64,000 nucleotides of DNA from NCBI RefSeq assembly GCF_039523175.1, contig NZ_BAAAEU010000006.1:248001-312000 (forward strand). The letters run 5' to 3'. The translations under genes were made by a program, and so were the position numbers. The notes below the pieces were generated by a model. The model was not told the DNA's origin. It searched no databases and saw nothing but the letters and a program-made list of their open reading frames with translations. Below are positions 32,691-41,188 of the stretch, piece after piece. Source of the stretch: Dokdonella_A soli. Lineage in GTDB: Bacteria > Pseudomonadota > Gammaproteobacteria > Xanthomonadales > Rhodanobacteraceae. Each line of letters begins with the position of its first letter. Within the stretch, counting starts at the first letter, position 1.

Positions 32691-34547
32691 TCAGGCAGGC
32701 GGCTGCATCAGCGCCTGAGTCGGGTAAATCGGCTCGTCCGCGCGGCGCGGCTGCGCAAGCAGCGTGTGGAGTTCGGCGGCGCTGATCGGCTTGCTGAACC
32801 AGTAGCCCTGCCCCTCCGTGCAGCCTTGCCTGGCCAGCCAGTCGCGTTGGGCCCGTGTCTCGACGCCTTCGGCCGCGGTCTTCATGCCGAGGTCGCGCGC
32901 GAGGCGGATCACCGCGCGGATGATCGCGGCCGAATCCGCATCCATGCTGATGTCGCGCACGAACGACATGTCGATCTTGATCTTGTCGAACGGAAACGAA
33001 CGCAGCGACTGCAACGAGGAGTAACCGGTGCCGAAGTCGTCGAGCGACAGCCGGATGCCGAGGTCGTGCAGCTCGTGCAGGGCCACGCGGGTCGCGACAT
33101 CGCGCGCGAGCAGTGCGCTCTCGGTGACTTCGAGATCGAGCCGGTTCGCGGGCAGGCCGGCGTGACGCAGCGCGTTGACCACATCAAGCACGAAACCATG
33201 CTTGCGAAACTGCAGCGGCGACAGGTTCACGCCGAGTGTGATCGCACGCGGCCAGCCGGCCGCCGTCGCACAGGCCTCGCGCAACACCCATTCGCCGAGC
33301 GTACCGATCAGGCCCATTTCCTCGACGATCGGAATGAACACCGACGGCGGGATCTCGCCGCGACCCGCGCGCCACCAGCGCAGCAGCGCCTCGACCGCGA
33401 CCGGCTCGTTCGTCTCCAGCGCGATGATCGGCTGGTAGACCAGCGAGAATTCGCCCGCATCGACCGCGTTGCGCAGGTCCTGCTTCAGGCTGCGGCGCGA
33501 CTGCACCGCGGCCTCCATCGCCGGCGCGAAGAAGCGATGGGTGCGACGCCCGGCGTTCTTCGCCTCGTAGAGCGCCATGTCGGCGCGCCGCGAAAGTTCG
33601 GCCAGATCGACGTCGGCCGAAGTCGCCTGCGCGATGCCGATGCTCGCGCCGATCGTGACGCGCTGTTCCTCGATCTCGATCGGCTCGTCGAGCACCGCAT
33701 TGATCCTGCGCGCGAGCAGGCGGCCTTCCTCCTGGCCTGACCCGGCCTGCTGGATGATCGCGAATTCGTCGCCGCCGAGGCGCGCGACGAACGCGCCATC
33801 GCTGATGCACGCGGAGAGGCGCCGCGCGACCGCCTCGAGCAGCAAATCACCCATGCGATGCCCGAGCGTGTCGTTGACGCCCTTGAAGTCATCCAGGTCG
33901 ATATAGAGGATGTTTGCCGAGCGCCCCACGCCCAACGTCGTCAGCACCTGGGTCGCGTGATCCTGGAAATACGCGCGATTCGGCACCCCGGTCACCGGGT
34001 CGTAGTACGCGAGTTGCTGGATGCGCGAGTGCACCGCGTCGTGCTCGATCGCGATCGCACACAAGTCCACGCACTGACCGACAATCCAACGTTCCAGCGC
34101 GGACGGCCCGCGTTTGGAACCGTAGTAGAACGCGAACGTGCCGACCACGCGCCCGTCGCGCGCCTTGATCGGGCTCGACCAGCACGCACGCAGGCCGAGC
34201 GGCAGCGCGAGCTGCCGGTAGTCCTGCCACAACGGGTCCGTCGCGATATCGGTGACCTCGACCGCTTCGCCACGAAACGCGGCGGTGCCGCAGGAACCCG
34301 CGCCGGGTCCGATCGGAACGCCTTCGAGCGCAGCTGAGTACTGTTCGGGAATGCTCGGCGCCGCGAGCGGATGCAGGCGGCCCTGTTCGTCGACGGCGAG
34401 GATCGAGCTGTGGACGTCGGGCGCGAGGACTTCGATGCCGCGGCAGATGCGCTCGGCGACCGTGCGCAGCGCTTCGCCGCGCGCGACGGCCTCCAGGGCC
34501 TCGCCCTGGAGACGCTGCAGAGCCTCGCTCGAACCGAAATCGATCAT
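32691..34547 (-). CDS. GAF-GGDEF-EAL cyclic-di-GMP protein
   Basis: Cytoplasmic protein of 618 residues. A GAF domain (about 10-165, with IGPGAGSCGTAAFRGEAVEV) precedes a GGDEF domain with an intact active site RLGGDEFAII and the entry motif YDPVTGVPNRAYF. The EAL domain follows (VEALLRWW, LEVTESALLARD, LDDFGTGYSSLQSL, KIDMSFVRDI and AEGVETRAQ). Both catalytic signatures look complete, so it could make and break cyclic-di-GMP. One oddity is QGYWFSKP where QGYLFSKP is usual. ATG 34547 was chosen because the GAF block starts immediately; a longer frame to 34598 exists. The 212 bp upstream to the next gene hold nothing recognisable. Confidence 0.92.
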   Translation of the reverse strand: MIDFGSSEALQRLQGEALEAVARGEALRTVAERICRGIEVLAPDVHSSILAVDEQGRLHPLAAPSIPEQYSAALEGVPIGPGAGSCGTAAFRGEAVEVTDIATDPLWQDYRQLALPLGLRACWSSPIKARDGRVVGTFAFYYGSKRGPSALERWIVGQCVDLCAIAIEHDAVHSRIQQLAYYDPVTGVPNRAYFQDHATQVLTTLGVGRSANILYIDLDDFKGVNDTLGHRMGDLLLEAVARRLSACISDGAFVARLGGDEFAIIQQAGSGQEEGRLLARRINAVLDEPIEIEEQRVTIGASIGIAQATSADVDLAELSRRADMALYEAKNAGRRTHRFFAPAMEAAVQSRRSLKQDLRNAVDAGEFSLVYQPIIALETNEPVAVEALLRWWRAGRGEIPPSVFIPIVEEMGLIGTLGEWVLREACATAAGWPRAITLGVNLSPLQFRKHGFVLDVVNALRHAGLPANRLDLEVTESALLARDVATRVALHELHDLGIRLSLDDFGTGYSSLQSLRSFPFDKIKIDMSFVRDISMDADSAAIIRAVIRLARDLGMKTAAEGVETRAQRDWLARQGCTEGQGYWFSKPISAAELHTLLAQPRRADEPIYPTQALMQPPA

Positions 34548-34759
34548 TGCCGATCCCGCCGCGCGCCCCTTCGGGCTCGCCTCACGACCCGCACGCACCG
34601 TACGCGCGGAAACGCAGAACCCCTCTCGTCACCGTCCGGCCCCGGACAGCGCGATTCGCAGCTTCTCTGTACCCCAACGGGATCCATCATACGCCGAGTT
34701 TGCGGCCCGCCAACATGCCACGCGCCGACACCGCCAGCGTGTGGCCGGGCGGATTCGAC

Positions 34760-35821
34760 TCAGCCGGCGGAAGCTCCTTGCACGGACTCGCGCGCGAACT
34801 GGTGCAGGTCCATGTGGCTGGTCGGGACCGGCGTGTAGTTCTCGTCGAACGCGACATCGCCGGGTGTCCAGCCGGCGCGCGTCCATACCGCGCCCCAGAA
34901 GCGCCGGAATGCGCCCCATTGCATCGCGACCAGACCGCGTCCGTTGTCGGCGTCGACCATCGGGTCGCCGACGCCGGTCGGGCGCGGCGGCTCGCCGTAC
35001 AGCGCGGTGCCGAACAGCACGTCCCAGATCGAGAACACCTGGCCGTAGTTGCAGTCGTGCAGGCGCGGACGCTCGGGGTCGACGATCATGTGGTGCAGGC
35101 GATGGAACTTCGGGTCGACGAAGATCTTCTCGAACCCGCGGCCGAAGCCGAAACGCACGTTGGTGTGCGAGAAGTTCTGCACCAGCTCGCCGACGAACAT
35201 CAGCAGCGCGAACTGGTCCGGCTCGACGCCGATGGCGAGGCCGGCCGTGGCCAGCACGATCGACTGCAGGAAGCCGTCGACGTAGCTGCCGCGGTCGTTG
35301 GTCCAGCAGTTCATCTGGCGCTGGCTGTGATGCATGCTGTGCAGCGCCCACCACCACGGGATCGCGTGCTGGGTGCGGTGCATCCAGTAGTAGACGAAGT
35401 CGTAGAGCAGGTAATAGGCAAGGAACAGCGCGAGTGGGTGCTGCTGGAACCACGGCAGCCAGTGCGCGAGACCGCTCACCGTTTCGCTGCCGCCGGCCGC
35501 AGCCGCGCCGCCGCCGAACCCGTTCGCGAGCGGGGTCAGCAGCAGGTACGCGAACAGCGGATTCAAGCCGAGCAGCATGACCAGCGTGTAGGTGCGGTCG
35601 ATCCGCGTGTAACGGCGGCCGCTCCATTTTTCCGCGGGCGCGAGCGTTTCGAGCGGCCGGAACACGCAGCCGATCACCAGCACCTGCGCGAACGCGATCA
35701 ACAGCGCCGCAGCGATCTCGTTGGGATCGCCGGCGAGGCCGTTGAGGTGCACCAATGCGAGGAATGGCGTGACCGCGTGAACGTTCAGCCAGCTGACGAG
35801 AAAGGACCAGAATTCATGCAT
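34760..35821 (-). CDS. Sterol desaturase/fatty acid hydroxylase family protein
   Basis: Integral membrane di-iron oxygenase-like protein of 353 residues with several hydrophobic helices in the first 200 residues. The family's histidine clusters are present: YYWMHRTQHAIPWWWALHSM followed by HHSQ, a distal HTN, and FHRLHHMIVDP. These eight or so histidines bind the di-iron centre. The usual substrate is a lipid or sterol-like molecule, but bacterial members act on several lipids and the substrate cannot be read from sequence. ATG 35821 begins MHEFWSFLVSWL. Neighbours do not suggest a pathway. Confidence 0.88.
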   Translation of the reverse strand: MHEFWSFLVSWLNVHAVTPFLALVHLNGLAGDPNEIAAALLIAFAQVLVIGCVFRPLETLAPAEKWSGRRYTRIDRTYTLVMLLGLNPLFAYLLLTPLANGFGGGAAAAGGSETVSGLAHWLPWFQQHPLALFLAYYLLYDFVYYWMHRTQHAIPWWWALHSMHHSQRQMNCWTNDRGSYVDGFLQSIVLATAGLAIGVEPDQFALLMFVGELVQNFSHTNVRFGFGRGFEKIFVDPKFHRLHHMIVDPERPRLHDCNYGQVFSIWDVLFGTALYGEPPRPTGVGDPMVDADNGRGLVAMQWGAFRRFWGAVWTRAGWTPGDVAFDENYTPVPTSHMDLHQFARESVQGASAG

Positions 35822-35954
35822 CGGCGTATTCTACCGTCGGCGCTACGGCATCGATTGAAGGCGCCGCCGCAATCGGAAATCACGCCGGCCGTTCGTCGCG
35901 CCTTCGCGGGAACAGGTGCGCGCACATTTCACGCACCCGGCACCGTTGTCGCAC

Positions 35955-36467
35955 TCAGACCGGCAGCGAGCCGAGGAAATCCATCTTGCCGATCTCGACA
36001 CCGCAATGGCGCAGGATCGCGTACGCGGTCGTCGTGTGGAAATAGAAGTTCGGCTGGGCGAAGCCGAGCAGGTACGGCGCGCCCTTGAACTCGATGTTGT
36101 TGCCGCGCACAGGAACGATGATCGTGCGCTCCTCGCTGCCGTCGATCTGTTCGGGCTTGAAGGTCTCGATGAATGCGATCGTCTTCGCGATGCGCGCCTG
36201 CAGTTCGTCGAACGTGGCCTCGGTATCCGGATAGGACGGCCGCGTGATACCGGCCAGGCGCGCCGGCGCGCCGCGCGCATGATCGGTCGCGATCTGGATC
36301 TGGCGGGCCAGCGGGAACATGTCCGGATACAGGCGTGCATTGACCAGCACGGATGGGTCGATCTTGTGTGCCTGTGCGTGCGCGGCGGCCTTGTGCAGGA
36401 TCGCGGCGAGCTGGTTCAGGCCGCGGATGAATACCGGGGCTGAAGCGTCATACATTGAAAGCGTCAT
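35955..36467 (-). CDS. DUF1993 family protein
   Basis: Cytoplasmic protein of 170 residues starting MTLSMYDASAPVFIRGLNQL, the standard opening of the DUF1993 family. Further family segments are LYPDMFPLARQIQIATDHAR, the FDELQARIAKTIAFI helix and the end FHTTTAYAILRHCGVEIGKM followed by DFLG. The fold is thought to be a DinB-like helical bundle; no function is established. It is divergent from the S10 peptidase gene across a 229-bp gap in which I see no gene. Confidence 0.9.
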   Translation of the reverse strand: MTLSMYDASAPVFIRGLNQLAAILHKAAAHAQAHKIDPSVLVNARLYPDMFPLARQIQIATDHARGAPARLAGITRPSYPDTEATFDELQARIAKTIAFIETFKPEQIDGSEERTIIVPVRGNNIEFKGAPYLLGFAQPNFYFHTTTAYAILRHCGVEIGKMDFLGSLPV

Positions 36468-36696
36468 GCGGAACTCCTGGCGGGCGTACTGGGCGGGAGG
36501 GTCCCGGCGCTGCGGATGCGGCCCGCGACGCCGGCGGCCTGCCCGAGGTTGAGGCGCGGTGGCGATTCACAAGCGTGCCGCGTTCACGACCGCCGCGCCG
36601 CCGATCCGGTCGCCTCCCCCTTTTGGCACATCGCCGCAACGGCAACCGGGTCTAGGCTTGGCGGCTTCATCTGTTCCCGTCCCCAGGTCTTCGCCC

Positions 36697-38202
36697 ATGT
36701 TCAAGCGCCCCGCTGTCGCCTTGCTGTCGATTCTCCTGCTGGCCGCTGCGCTGGCGCCAGGCCTCGCCTTGGCCGACGACGCCGGCAAGGAGGCGCCGAA
36801 GGACGCCAAGGGCGAGGACTTCAAGCTGCCGCCGTTCCCCGCCGACAAGACCGTGCGCCAGAGCACCGAGGTCGGCGGCCGGAAGCTCGGCTACGACGCG
36901 ACCGTCGGCTCGCTGCCGGTGCTCGATGAGAAAGGCAAGACGATCGCCGACGTGATGTTCATCGCGTACACGATGCCGGGCAAGGATCGCCCGGTCACAT
37001 TCGCGCTGAACGGCGGACCCGGCGCCTCGTCGGTCTACCTCAATCTCGGCGCGCTCGGTCCGAAGCGCGTGCAGTTCGGCGCCGAAGGCAACAGCCCGTC
37101 GGACCCGGCCACCGCGGTCGACAATCCGGGCACCTGGCTCGACTTCACCGACCTCGTCTTCATCGATCCGGTCGGCACCGGCTTCAGCCGCGCGCGCATT
37201 GCCGAGGACGAGGCGAAGAAGAAGTTCTACAACACCAAGACCGACATCGAATACCTGTCGCGGATCATCTACGACTGGCTGGTCAAGAACGGCCGGCTCA
37301 CCTCGAAGAAGTACCTGGTCGGTGAGAGCTACGGCGGCTTCCGCGGTCCGCGCATCACGCACTTCCTGCAGACGCGGCTCGGCGTCGCCATGAACGGGCT
37401 GGTGCTGGTCTCGCCGTATCTCGACCCGACCGCATCGGACAACGGCGACCTCTCCCCGCTGCCGTGGATGTTGACCCTGCCGACGATCTCCGCGGCGAAC
37501 CTCGAGCGCCAGGGCAAGCTCAGCGACGCGACGATGGCCAAGGTCATCGACTACACGCGCGGCGACTACGTGACCGATCTGCTCAAGGGCCGCTCCGATC
37601 CGCAAGCCTTGGATCGCATCGTCAAGCGCGTGACCGAACTCTCGGGACTGGAACCGGAATTCGTGCGCCGGTCCGGCGGGCGCCTCGAGACGCAGGCGTA
37701 TCTGCGCGAGGTGTTCCGCGCCGAAGGCAAGCTCGGCAGCCGCTACGATTCCAACGTGACCGCCTGGGATCCGTTCCCGTTCGCGCCCGAACAGCGGACC
37801 AACGATCCGCTCCTCGACGCGATCATCGCGCCGACCACGACCGCGATGGTCGACTTCATCACGCGCACCGCCGGCTGGAAGTACGACGGCCGCTACAACG
37901 CGCTGAGCTACGAGGTGAACCGCCTCTGGGACGGCGGCGACGAGATGCGGCGAGGCTCGGTGCAGGAGCTGCGCCAGTCGGTCGCGGTCGATTCGAAACT
38001 GCAGGTGCTGATCGTGCATGGCTGGGGCGACCTGTCCTGCCCGTTCATGGCCTCGCAGCTGATCGTCGACCAGATGCCGATCATGGGCGACCCGAACCGC
38101 GTGCAGGTCAAGGAATACCCGGGCGGCCACATGTTCTACAGCCGCGGCGACAGCCAGGCTGCGCTGAAGCGCGACGTGTCCAGGGTCTACACGACGCATT
38201 GA
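36697..38202 (+). CDS. Secreted serine carboxypeptidase-like peptidase (S10)
   Basis: Exported protein of 501 residues with signal peptide (VALLSILLLAAALAPGLALA) after ATG 36697; the longer frame to 36559 lacks a signal at the very N-terminus. Peptidase S10 landmarks are FALNGGPGASSVYLNLGALG (oxyanion region), LVFIDPVGTGFSRA, the nucleophile VGESYGGFRGPRI, the Asp region VLIVHGWGDLSCPF and the catalytic His in YPGGHMFYSRG. It would remove C-terminal residues from peptides in the periplasm. Downstream is a lipase gene 37 bp away on the same strand. Confidence 0.92.
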   Translation: MFKRPAVALLSILLLAAALAPGLALADDAGKEAPKDAKGEDFKLPPFPADKTVRQSTEVGGRKLGYDATVGSLPVLDEKGKTIADVMFIAYTMPGKDRPVTFALNGGPGASSVYLNLGALGPKRVQFGAEGNSPSDPATAVDNPGTWLDFTDLVFIDPVGTGFSRARIAEDEAKKKFYNTKTDIEYLSRIIYDWLVKNGRLTSKKYLVGESYGGFRGPRITHFLQTRLGVAMNGLVLVSPYLDPTASDNGDLSPLPWMLTLPTISAANLERQGKLSDATMAKVIDYTRGDYVTDLLKGRSDPQALDRIVKRVTELSGLEPEFVRRSGGRLETQAYLREVFRAEGKLGSRYDSNVTAWDPFPFAPEQRTNDPLLDAIIAPTTTAMVDFITRTAGWKYDGRYNALSYEVNRLWDGGDEMRRGSVQELRQSVAVDSKLQVLIVHGWGDLSCPFMASQLIVDQMPIMGDPNRVQVKEYPGGHMFYSRGDSQAALKRDVSRVYTTH

Positions 38203-38239
38203 TCGTCGCGTTCCGAGGCAGGCGCGCACTTGCGCGCCT

Positions 38240-39550
38240 GTGCCGGCGGCCGCACAGTGCGGGGACTTACGGACTGCAGGTACGCCCATTCTTTCTTCCG
38301 ACCTCAGGGGAACCGCTCGGCTGGCGATCGACGCGACCGTCGCGGTGACCGATGTGGTGGAGGCGATGCATCGCAGCATCGCGCGGCTGCCGTGGGCACC
38401 CGATGCAAGCTCGACCCGCACCCGCGGCCTGACCGGCCTCGTCTATCGGAGCATTCGTTCGATCACCGGCTGGGTCGGTTCGGGCGCGGATGTCGCGCTC
38501 ACGCAGCTGCAACCGCTGCTCGACAAGCTCACTGCGCAAGCGGAAGGACCGGCGCGCGATGCGCTGGTCGCCGCGCTCAACGGCGTGCTCGGCGACCATC
38601 TGGCGGCGACCGGAAATCCGCTCGCGCTACCGATGGAAATCCGTTGCCAAGGTCGTGTCTTGCCGCATGCCGAAGGCGAACGCGTGCTGCTGCTGATCCA
38701 CGGCCTGTGCATGGACGATGCACAGTGGCAACGGCGCGGTCACGACCATGGCGCGGCGCTCGCGCGCGATCTCGGCTATCGGCGAGCCTATTTGCGCTAC
38801 AACTCCGGTTTGCACGTCTCGACGAACGGTCGCGAACTGGCGCAACAGCTCGAACGCTGGATTGCCGATGCGCCGCAGGAAGTGACCGAGCTCGCGATTG
38901 TCGGCTACAGCCTCGGCGGCCTCGTCGCGCGCAGCGCCTGCCACTACGCGGCGACGGCTGGATATCGCTGGCCGCGCGCGCTGAAACATCTGGTGTTCCT
39001 CGGCACGCCGCATCTCGGCGCACCGCTGGAGCGCGGCGGCAACTGGCTGGATCTGGCCCTGGGCATGACCCGCTACAGCGCGCCGCTCGCCACGCTCGGG
39101 CGGATGCGCAGCGCCGGCATCACCGATCTGCGCCATGGCAGCCTGCTCGACGAGGACTGGCACGGCATCGATCGTTTTGAACGCAACGCGCGCCTGCCGC
39201 AACCGATTCCGCTGCCGAGCGCCGTGTCCTGCGCGGCGATCGCCGCGAGCACCGGGCAGCGGGCCGACGACCTCGGCGATCGTCTGCTCGGCGACGGCCT
39301 GGTACCGGTCGCCAGCGCACTCGGCCAACACGCCGATCCCGCACGTGCGCTGACATTCGCGCCGGAGCGGCAATGGATCGGCTACGGCATGAACCATCTG
39401 GATCTGCTGGACCATGCGGACGTCCGTGCCACGCTGCATCGCCTGCTCGCGCCGAGCGGCGGGCATACCCGACGCGACCTCGGCAGCACCAAAGCCCCGA
39501 TCCCACCGGGAGAGGGCTTGGCCTGTCCTGAGCTTGTCGAAGAAGGGTGA
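38240..39550 (+). CDS. PGAP1-like alpha/beta-hydrolase with repeat-derived tail
   Basis: Hydrolase of up to 436 residues. The catalytic region shows VLLLIHGLCMDDAQW (oxyanion), the nucleophile elbow AIVGYSLGGLVARSA, and VFLGTPHLGAPLERGGNW, as in lipases of the PGAP1/esterase type; the histidine is probably in YGMNHLDLL. No signal peptide is visible. The start is uncertain: GTG 38240 is the first in-frame candidate, and homology-like sequence begins near SSDLRGTARL (about 38300). The last 20 or so residues (PIPPGEGLACPELVEEG) are read from a palindromic repeat and a GAGCTTGTCGAAG-type repeat, so the native stop may have been lost. Confidence 0.75.
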   Translation: MPAAAQCGDLRTAGTPILSSDLRGTARLAIDATVAVTDVVEAMHRSIARLPWAPDASSTRTRGLTGLVYRSIRSITGWVGSGADVALTQLQPLLDKLTAQAEGPARDALVAALNGVLGDHLAATGNPLALPMEIRCQGRVLPHAEGERVLLLIHGLCMDDAQWQRRGHDHGAALARDLGYRRAYLRYNSGLHVSTNGRELAQQLERWIADAPQEVTELAIVGYSLGGLVARSACHYAATAGYRWPRALKHLVFLGTPHLGAPLERGGNWLDLALGMTRYSAPLATLGRMRSAGITDLRHGSLLDEDWHGIDRFERNARLPQPIPLPSAVSCAAIAASTGQRADDLGDRLLGDGLVPVASALGQHADPARALTFAPERQWIGYGMNHLDLLDHADVRATLHRLLAPSGGHTRRDLGSTKAPIPPGEGLACPELVEEG

Positions 39551-39673
39551 GGGTCCGGCGAAGCCGACAACGCCCCGCTCCGCGCAGACCCTCACACGCC
39601 TGTCGGACACCCTACCCAGCTCCGCCAAGCAGGCTTGGGAGATGCGGTTCGAAGCGGCCGCGCTGCTTTTGCT

Positions 39674-39876
39674 CCCTCTCTCCCAACGGATTTATCGTTG
39701 GGGGAGAGGGCTGGGGTGAGGGGGCTAACCTGCATGTGGAGCGCGGCTGCGCAAGATGCCGATGCTGTCATCGAAGCGCGCTTGCCCGGGCTAAAATCGC
39801 TGCCTTGCGCGACGTGCGGCGCCGCCCCCTCACCCGACCCTCTCCCCCAGGAAAAGCCCTGGGGGGAGAGGGCTTG
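39674..39876. repeat. Bipartite CCCTCTCC palindromic element (39.7 kb copy)
   Basis: Hairpins at 39674-39710 and 39838-39872 bracket an interior containing GTCATCGAAGCGCGCTTGCC and GACGTGCGGC blocks. The interior and right hairpin clearly match, in the same orientation, the copy at 50655-50960. This element accounts for most of the 377 bp between the lipase gene and yaiI; no gene is visible in the rest. Confidence 0.85.
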
Positions 39877-39927
39877 AAGCGCCGCCACGATTCCAAGGCA
39901 AAGCCTCTCCAGAACACCGCACCAATA

Positions 39928-40311
39928 ATGAAGATCTGGGTCGACGCGGACGCCTGTCCGAACCAGCCGCTCGCGGTGCCGCGCTCGGCCTTCATCAGCA
40001 GCCGCACCGTTGCGCAGGGCTTCGATGTCGCCGACAGCGCCATCATCGGGTGGGCCGAACCCGGCGATCTGGTCGTGACCGCCGACATTCCGCTCGCGGC
40101 GGCAGTCGTCGACAAGGGCGTGACCGCGATCAATCCACGCGGCGAGCTTTACACGACCGAGAACGTGCGCCAACAGCTGTCGATGCGCGATTTCATGGCC
40201 GAGTTGCGCGGCGCCGGCGTGCAGACTGGCGGTCCGCCTGCGTTCGACCAGCGCGACCGGCAGGCGTTCGCGAACCAGCTCGATCGCCTGCTCGCGCGCG
40301 TCACGTCCTGA
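39928..40311 (+). CDS. yaiI: YaiI/YqxD (DUF188) family protein with internal deletion
   Basis: Protein of 127 residues; the family is usually about 150. It opens MKIWVDADACPN and then jumps to QPLAVPRSAFISS, where family members have a helix of about 22 residues after ACPN. The remainder is intact: GFDVADSAI, GDLVVTADIPLAAAVVDKG, NPRGELYT, SMRDFMAELR, GVQTGGP and QRDRQAFANQLD. The family has a PIN-like nuclease fold of unproven function. The deletion is in frame, at about 39963/39964, next to the N-terminal Asp residues that form the presumed active site, so activity is doubtful. Confidence 0.85.
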   Translation: MKIWVDADACPNQPLAVPRSAFISSRTVAQGFDVADSAIIGWAEPGDLVVTADIPLAAAVVDKGVTAINPRGELYTTENVRQQLSMRDFMAELRGAGVQTGGPPAFDQRDRQAFANQLDRLLARVTS

Positions 40312-40312
40312 C

Positions 40313-41011
40313 TCAGACGGCGGCCAGCCTCGCCTCGTCCGTATCAACGACCGTGCGCGCTACGACCGCCTGCGGCAGTTCCCGCACCGAATGCGGATCC
40401 TCGGCATACAGGTGCACGACATCGAGGAAGCCCGGCTGCGCCTTCACGCGCGCAGTCCATGCCCGAAATGCCGGATACGGAGCCAGCGACAGGCCTGCCT
40501 CCTCCGCGCGGCTCGCGTACGCGAACACCGCGATGTCCGCGATCGTGTACGCATCGCCGACCAGAAACGGCCGCGTCGCCAGTTCCGCATCGAGGATGCC
40601 GAGCGCGCGCAGCGCGCCGCTGCGTTTCGACTCGATGATGTCCGGCGAACGCCGCGCAAGCTTGCCGGTCAGGGTCCAATGACGCAGTGCGCCGATCGTC
40701 ATCTCGACGCGCTCCTGCTCGAACGACATCCACTGCTGCACCTTGGCGCGCCCGAACGCATCGGCCGGCAGATAGCGCGTGCCGTCGGCGAGATAAATGA
40801 GGATCGCATTCGATTCCGCGAGCACGCGGCCATCGTCGAGCCGGATCGCGGGCACGGTGCCGGTCGGATTGATGCGCCGGTAGTCCGCGCTTTGGCCGGC
40901 GCCCTGGAAGATGCTGACCAGCTCGGTGCGATACGGCATACCGAGATGGTTGAGCAGCAGGCGCACCTTGTACGCGTTCTGCGAGGGAAGATAGTCGAAC
41001 AGGGTCAGCAT
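40313..41011 (-). CDS. Glutathione S-transferase family protein
   Basis: Cytoplasmic protein of 232 residues with the two-domain GST layout. The thioredoxin-like N-terminal domain reads MLTLFDYLPSQNAYKVRLLL, with the cis-Pro motif GTVPAIRLDDGRVLAESNAI providing glutathione contacts. The helical C-terminal domain has the N-capping box FLVGDAYTIADIAVFAY. The active residue may be the Ser at SQNAYK. It begins 165-177 bp from the divergent ada gene and converges tightly with yaiI (one base apart). Substrate unknown. Confidence 0.92.
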   Translation of the reverse strand: MLTLFDYLPSQNAYKVRLLLNHLGMPYRTELVSIFQGAGQSADYRRINPTGTVPAIRLDDGRVLAESNAILIYLADGTRYLPADAFGRAKVQQWMSFEQERVEMTIGALRHWTLTGKLARRSPDIIESKRSGALRALGILDAELATRPFLVGDAYTIADIAVFAYASRAEEAGLSLAPYPAFRAWTARVKAQPGFLDVVHLYAEDPHSVRELPQAVVARTVVDTDEARLAAV

Positions 41012-41069
41012 GCGTGCACTCCGCCGTCATGGAAGAGCTGCAGGATCGTCCCCATCTCGTTCGTGCGAT

Positions 41070-41132
41070 ATCCGAATCCTGCGCCGAATGCGGATCATGC
41101 ATGGCATCGCGCATGCGACGCAGGATCCGGAT
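41070..41132. promoter_or_regulatory. Long inverted repeat between divergent GST and ada genes
   Basis: ATCCGAATCCTGCG (41070-41083) and CGCAGGATCCGGAT (41119-41132) pair at 13 of 14 positions, separated by 35 bases that include CATGCAT/CGCATGCG self-complementary blocks. It occupies the only space where both divergent promoters can lie, so it may be a shared regulatory site or the ada promoter's Ada-binding region. No match to the known E. coli ada box was evident. Confidence 0.35.
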
Positions 41133-41188
41133 GGTTCCGCCATTGCCGCGGCGGCAACATGCGACCATCGAAACCGATGGAGAAGATC

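Noticed and set aside
28706..32785. A very long open frame (over 1,300 codons) on the plus strand
   Set aside because: It runs antisense through the TonB receptor and then out of frame through the permease. Its translation is Arg/Ala/Val-rich without motifs, as expected of shadow frames in high-GC DNA.
34548..34759. Possible tRNA or regulatory RNA in the gap after the GGDEF-EAL gene start
   Set aside because: No cloverleaf with TTC arm and acceptor pairing could be drawn; only scattered GC-rich hairpins are visible.
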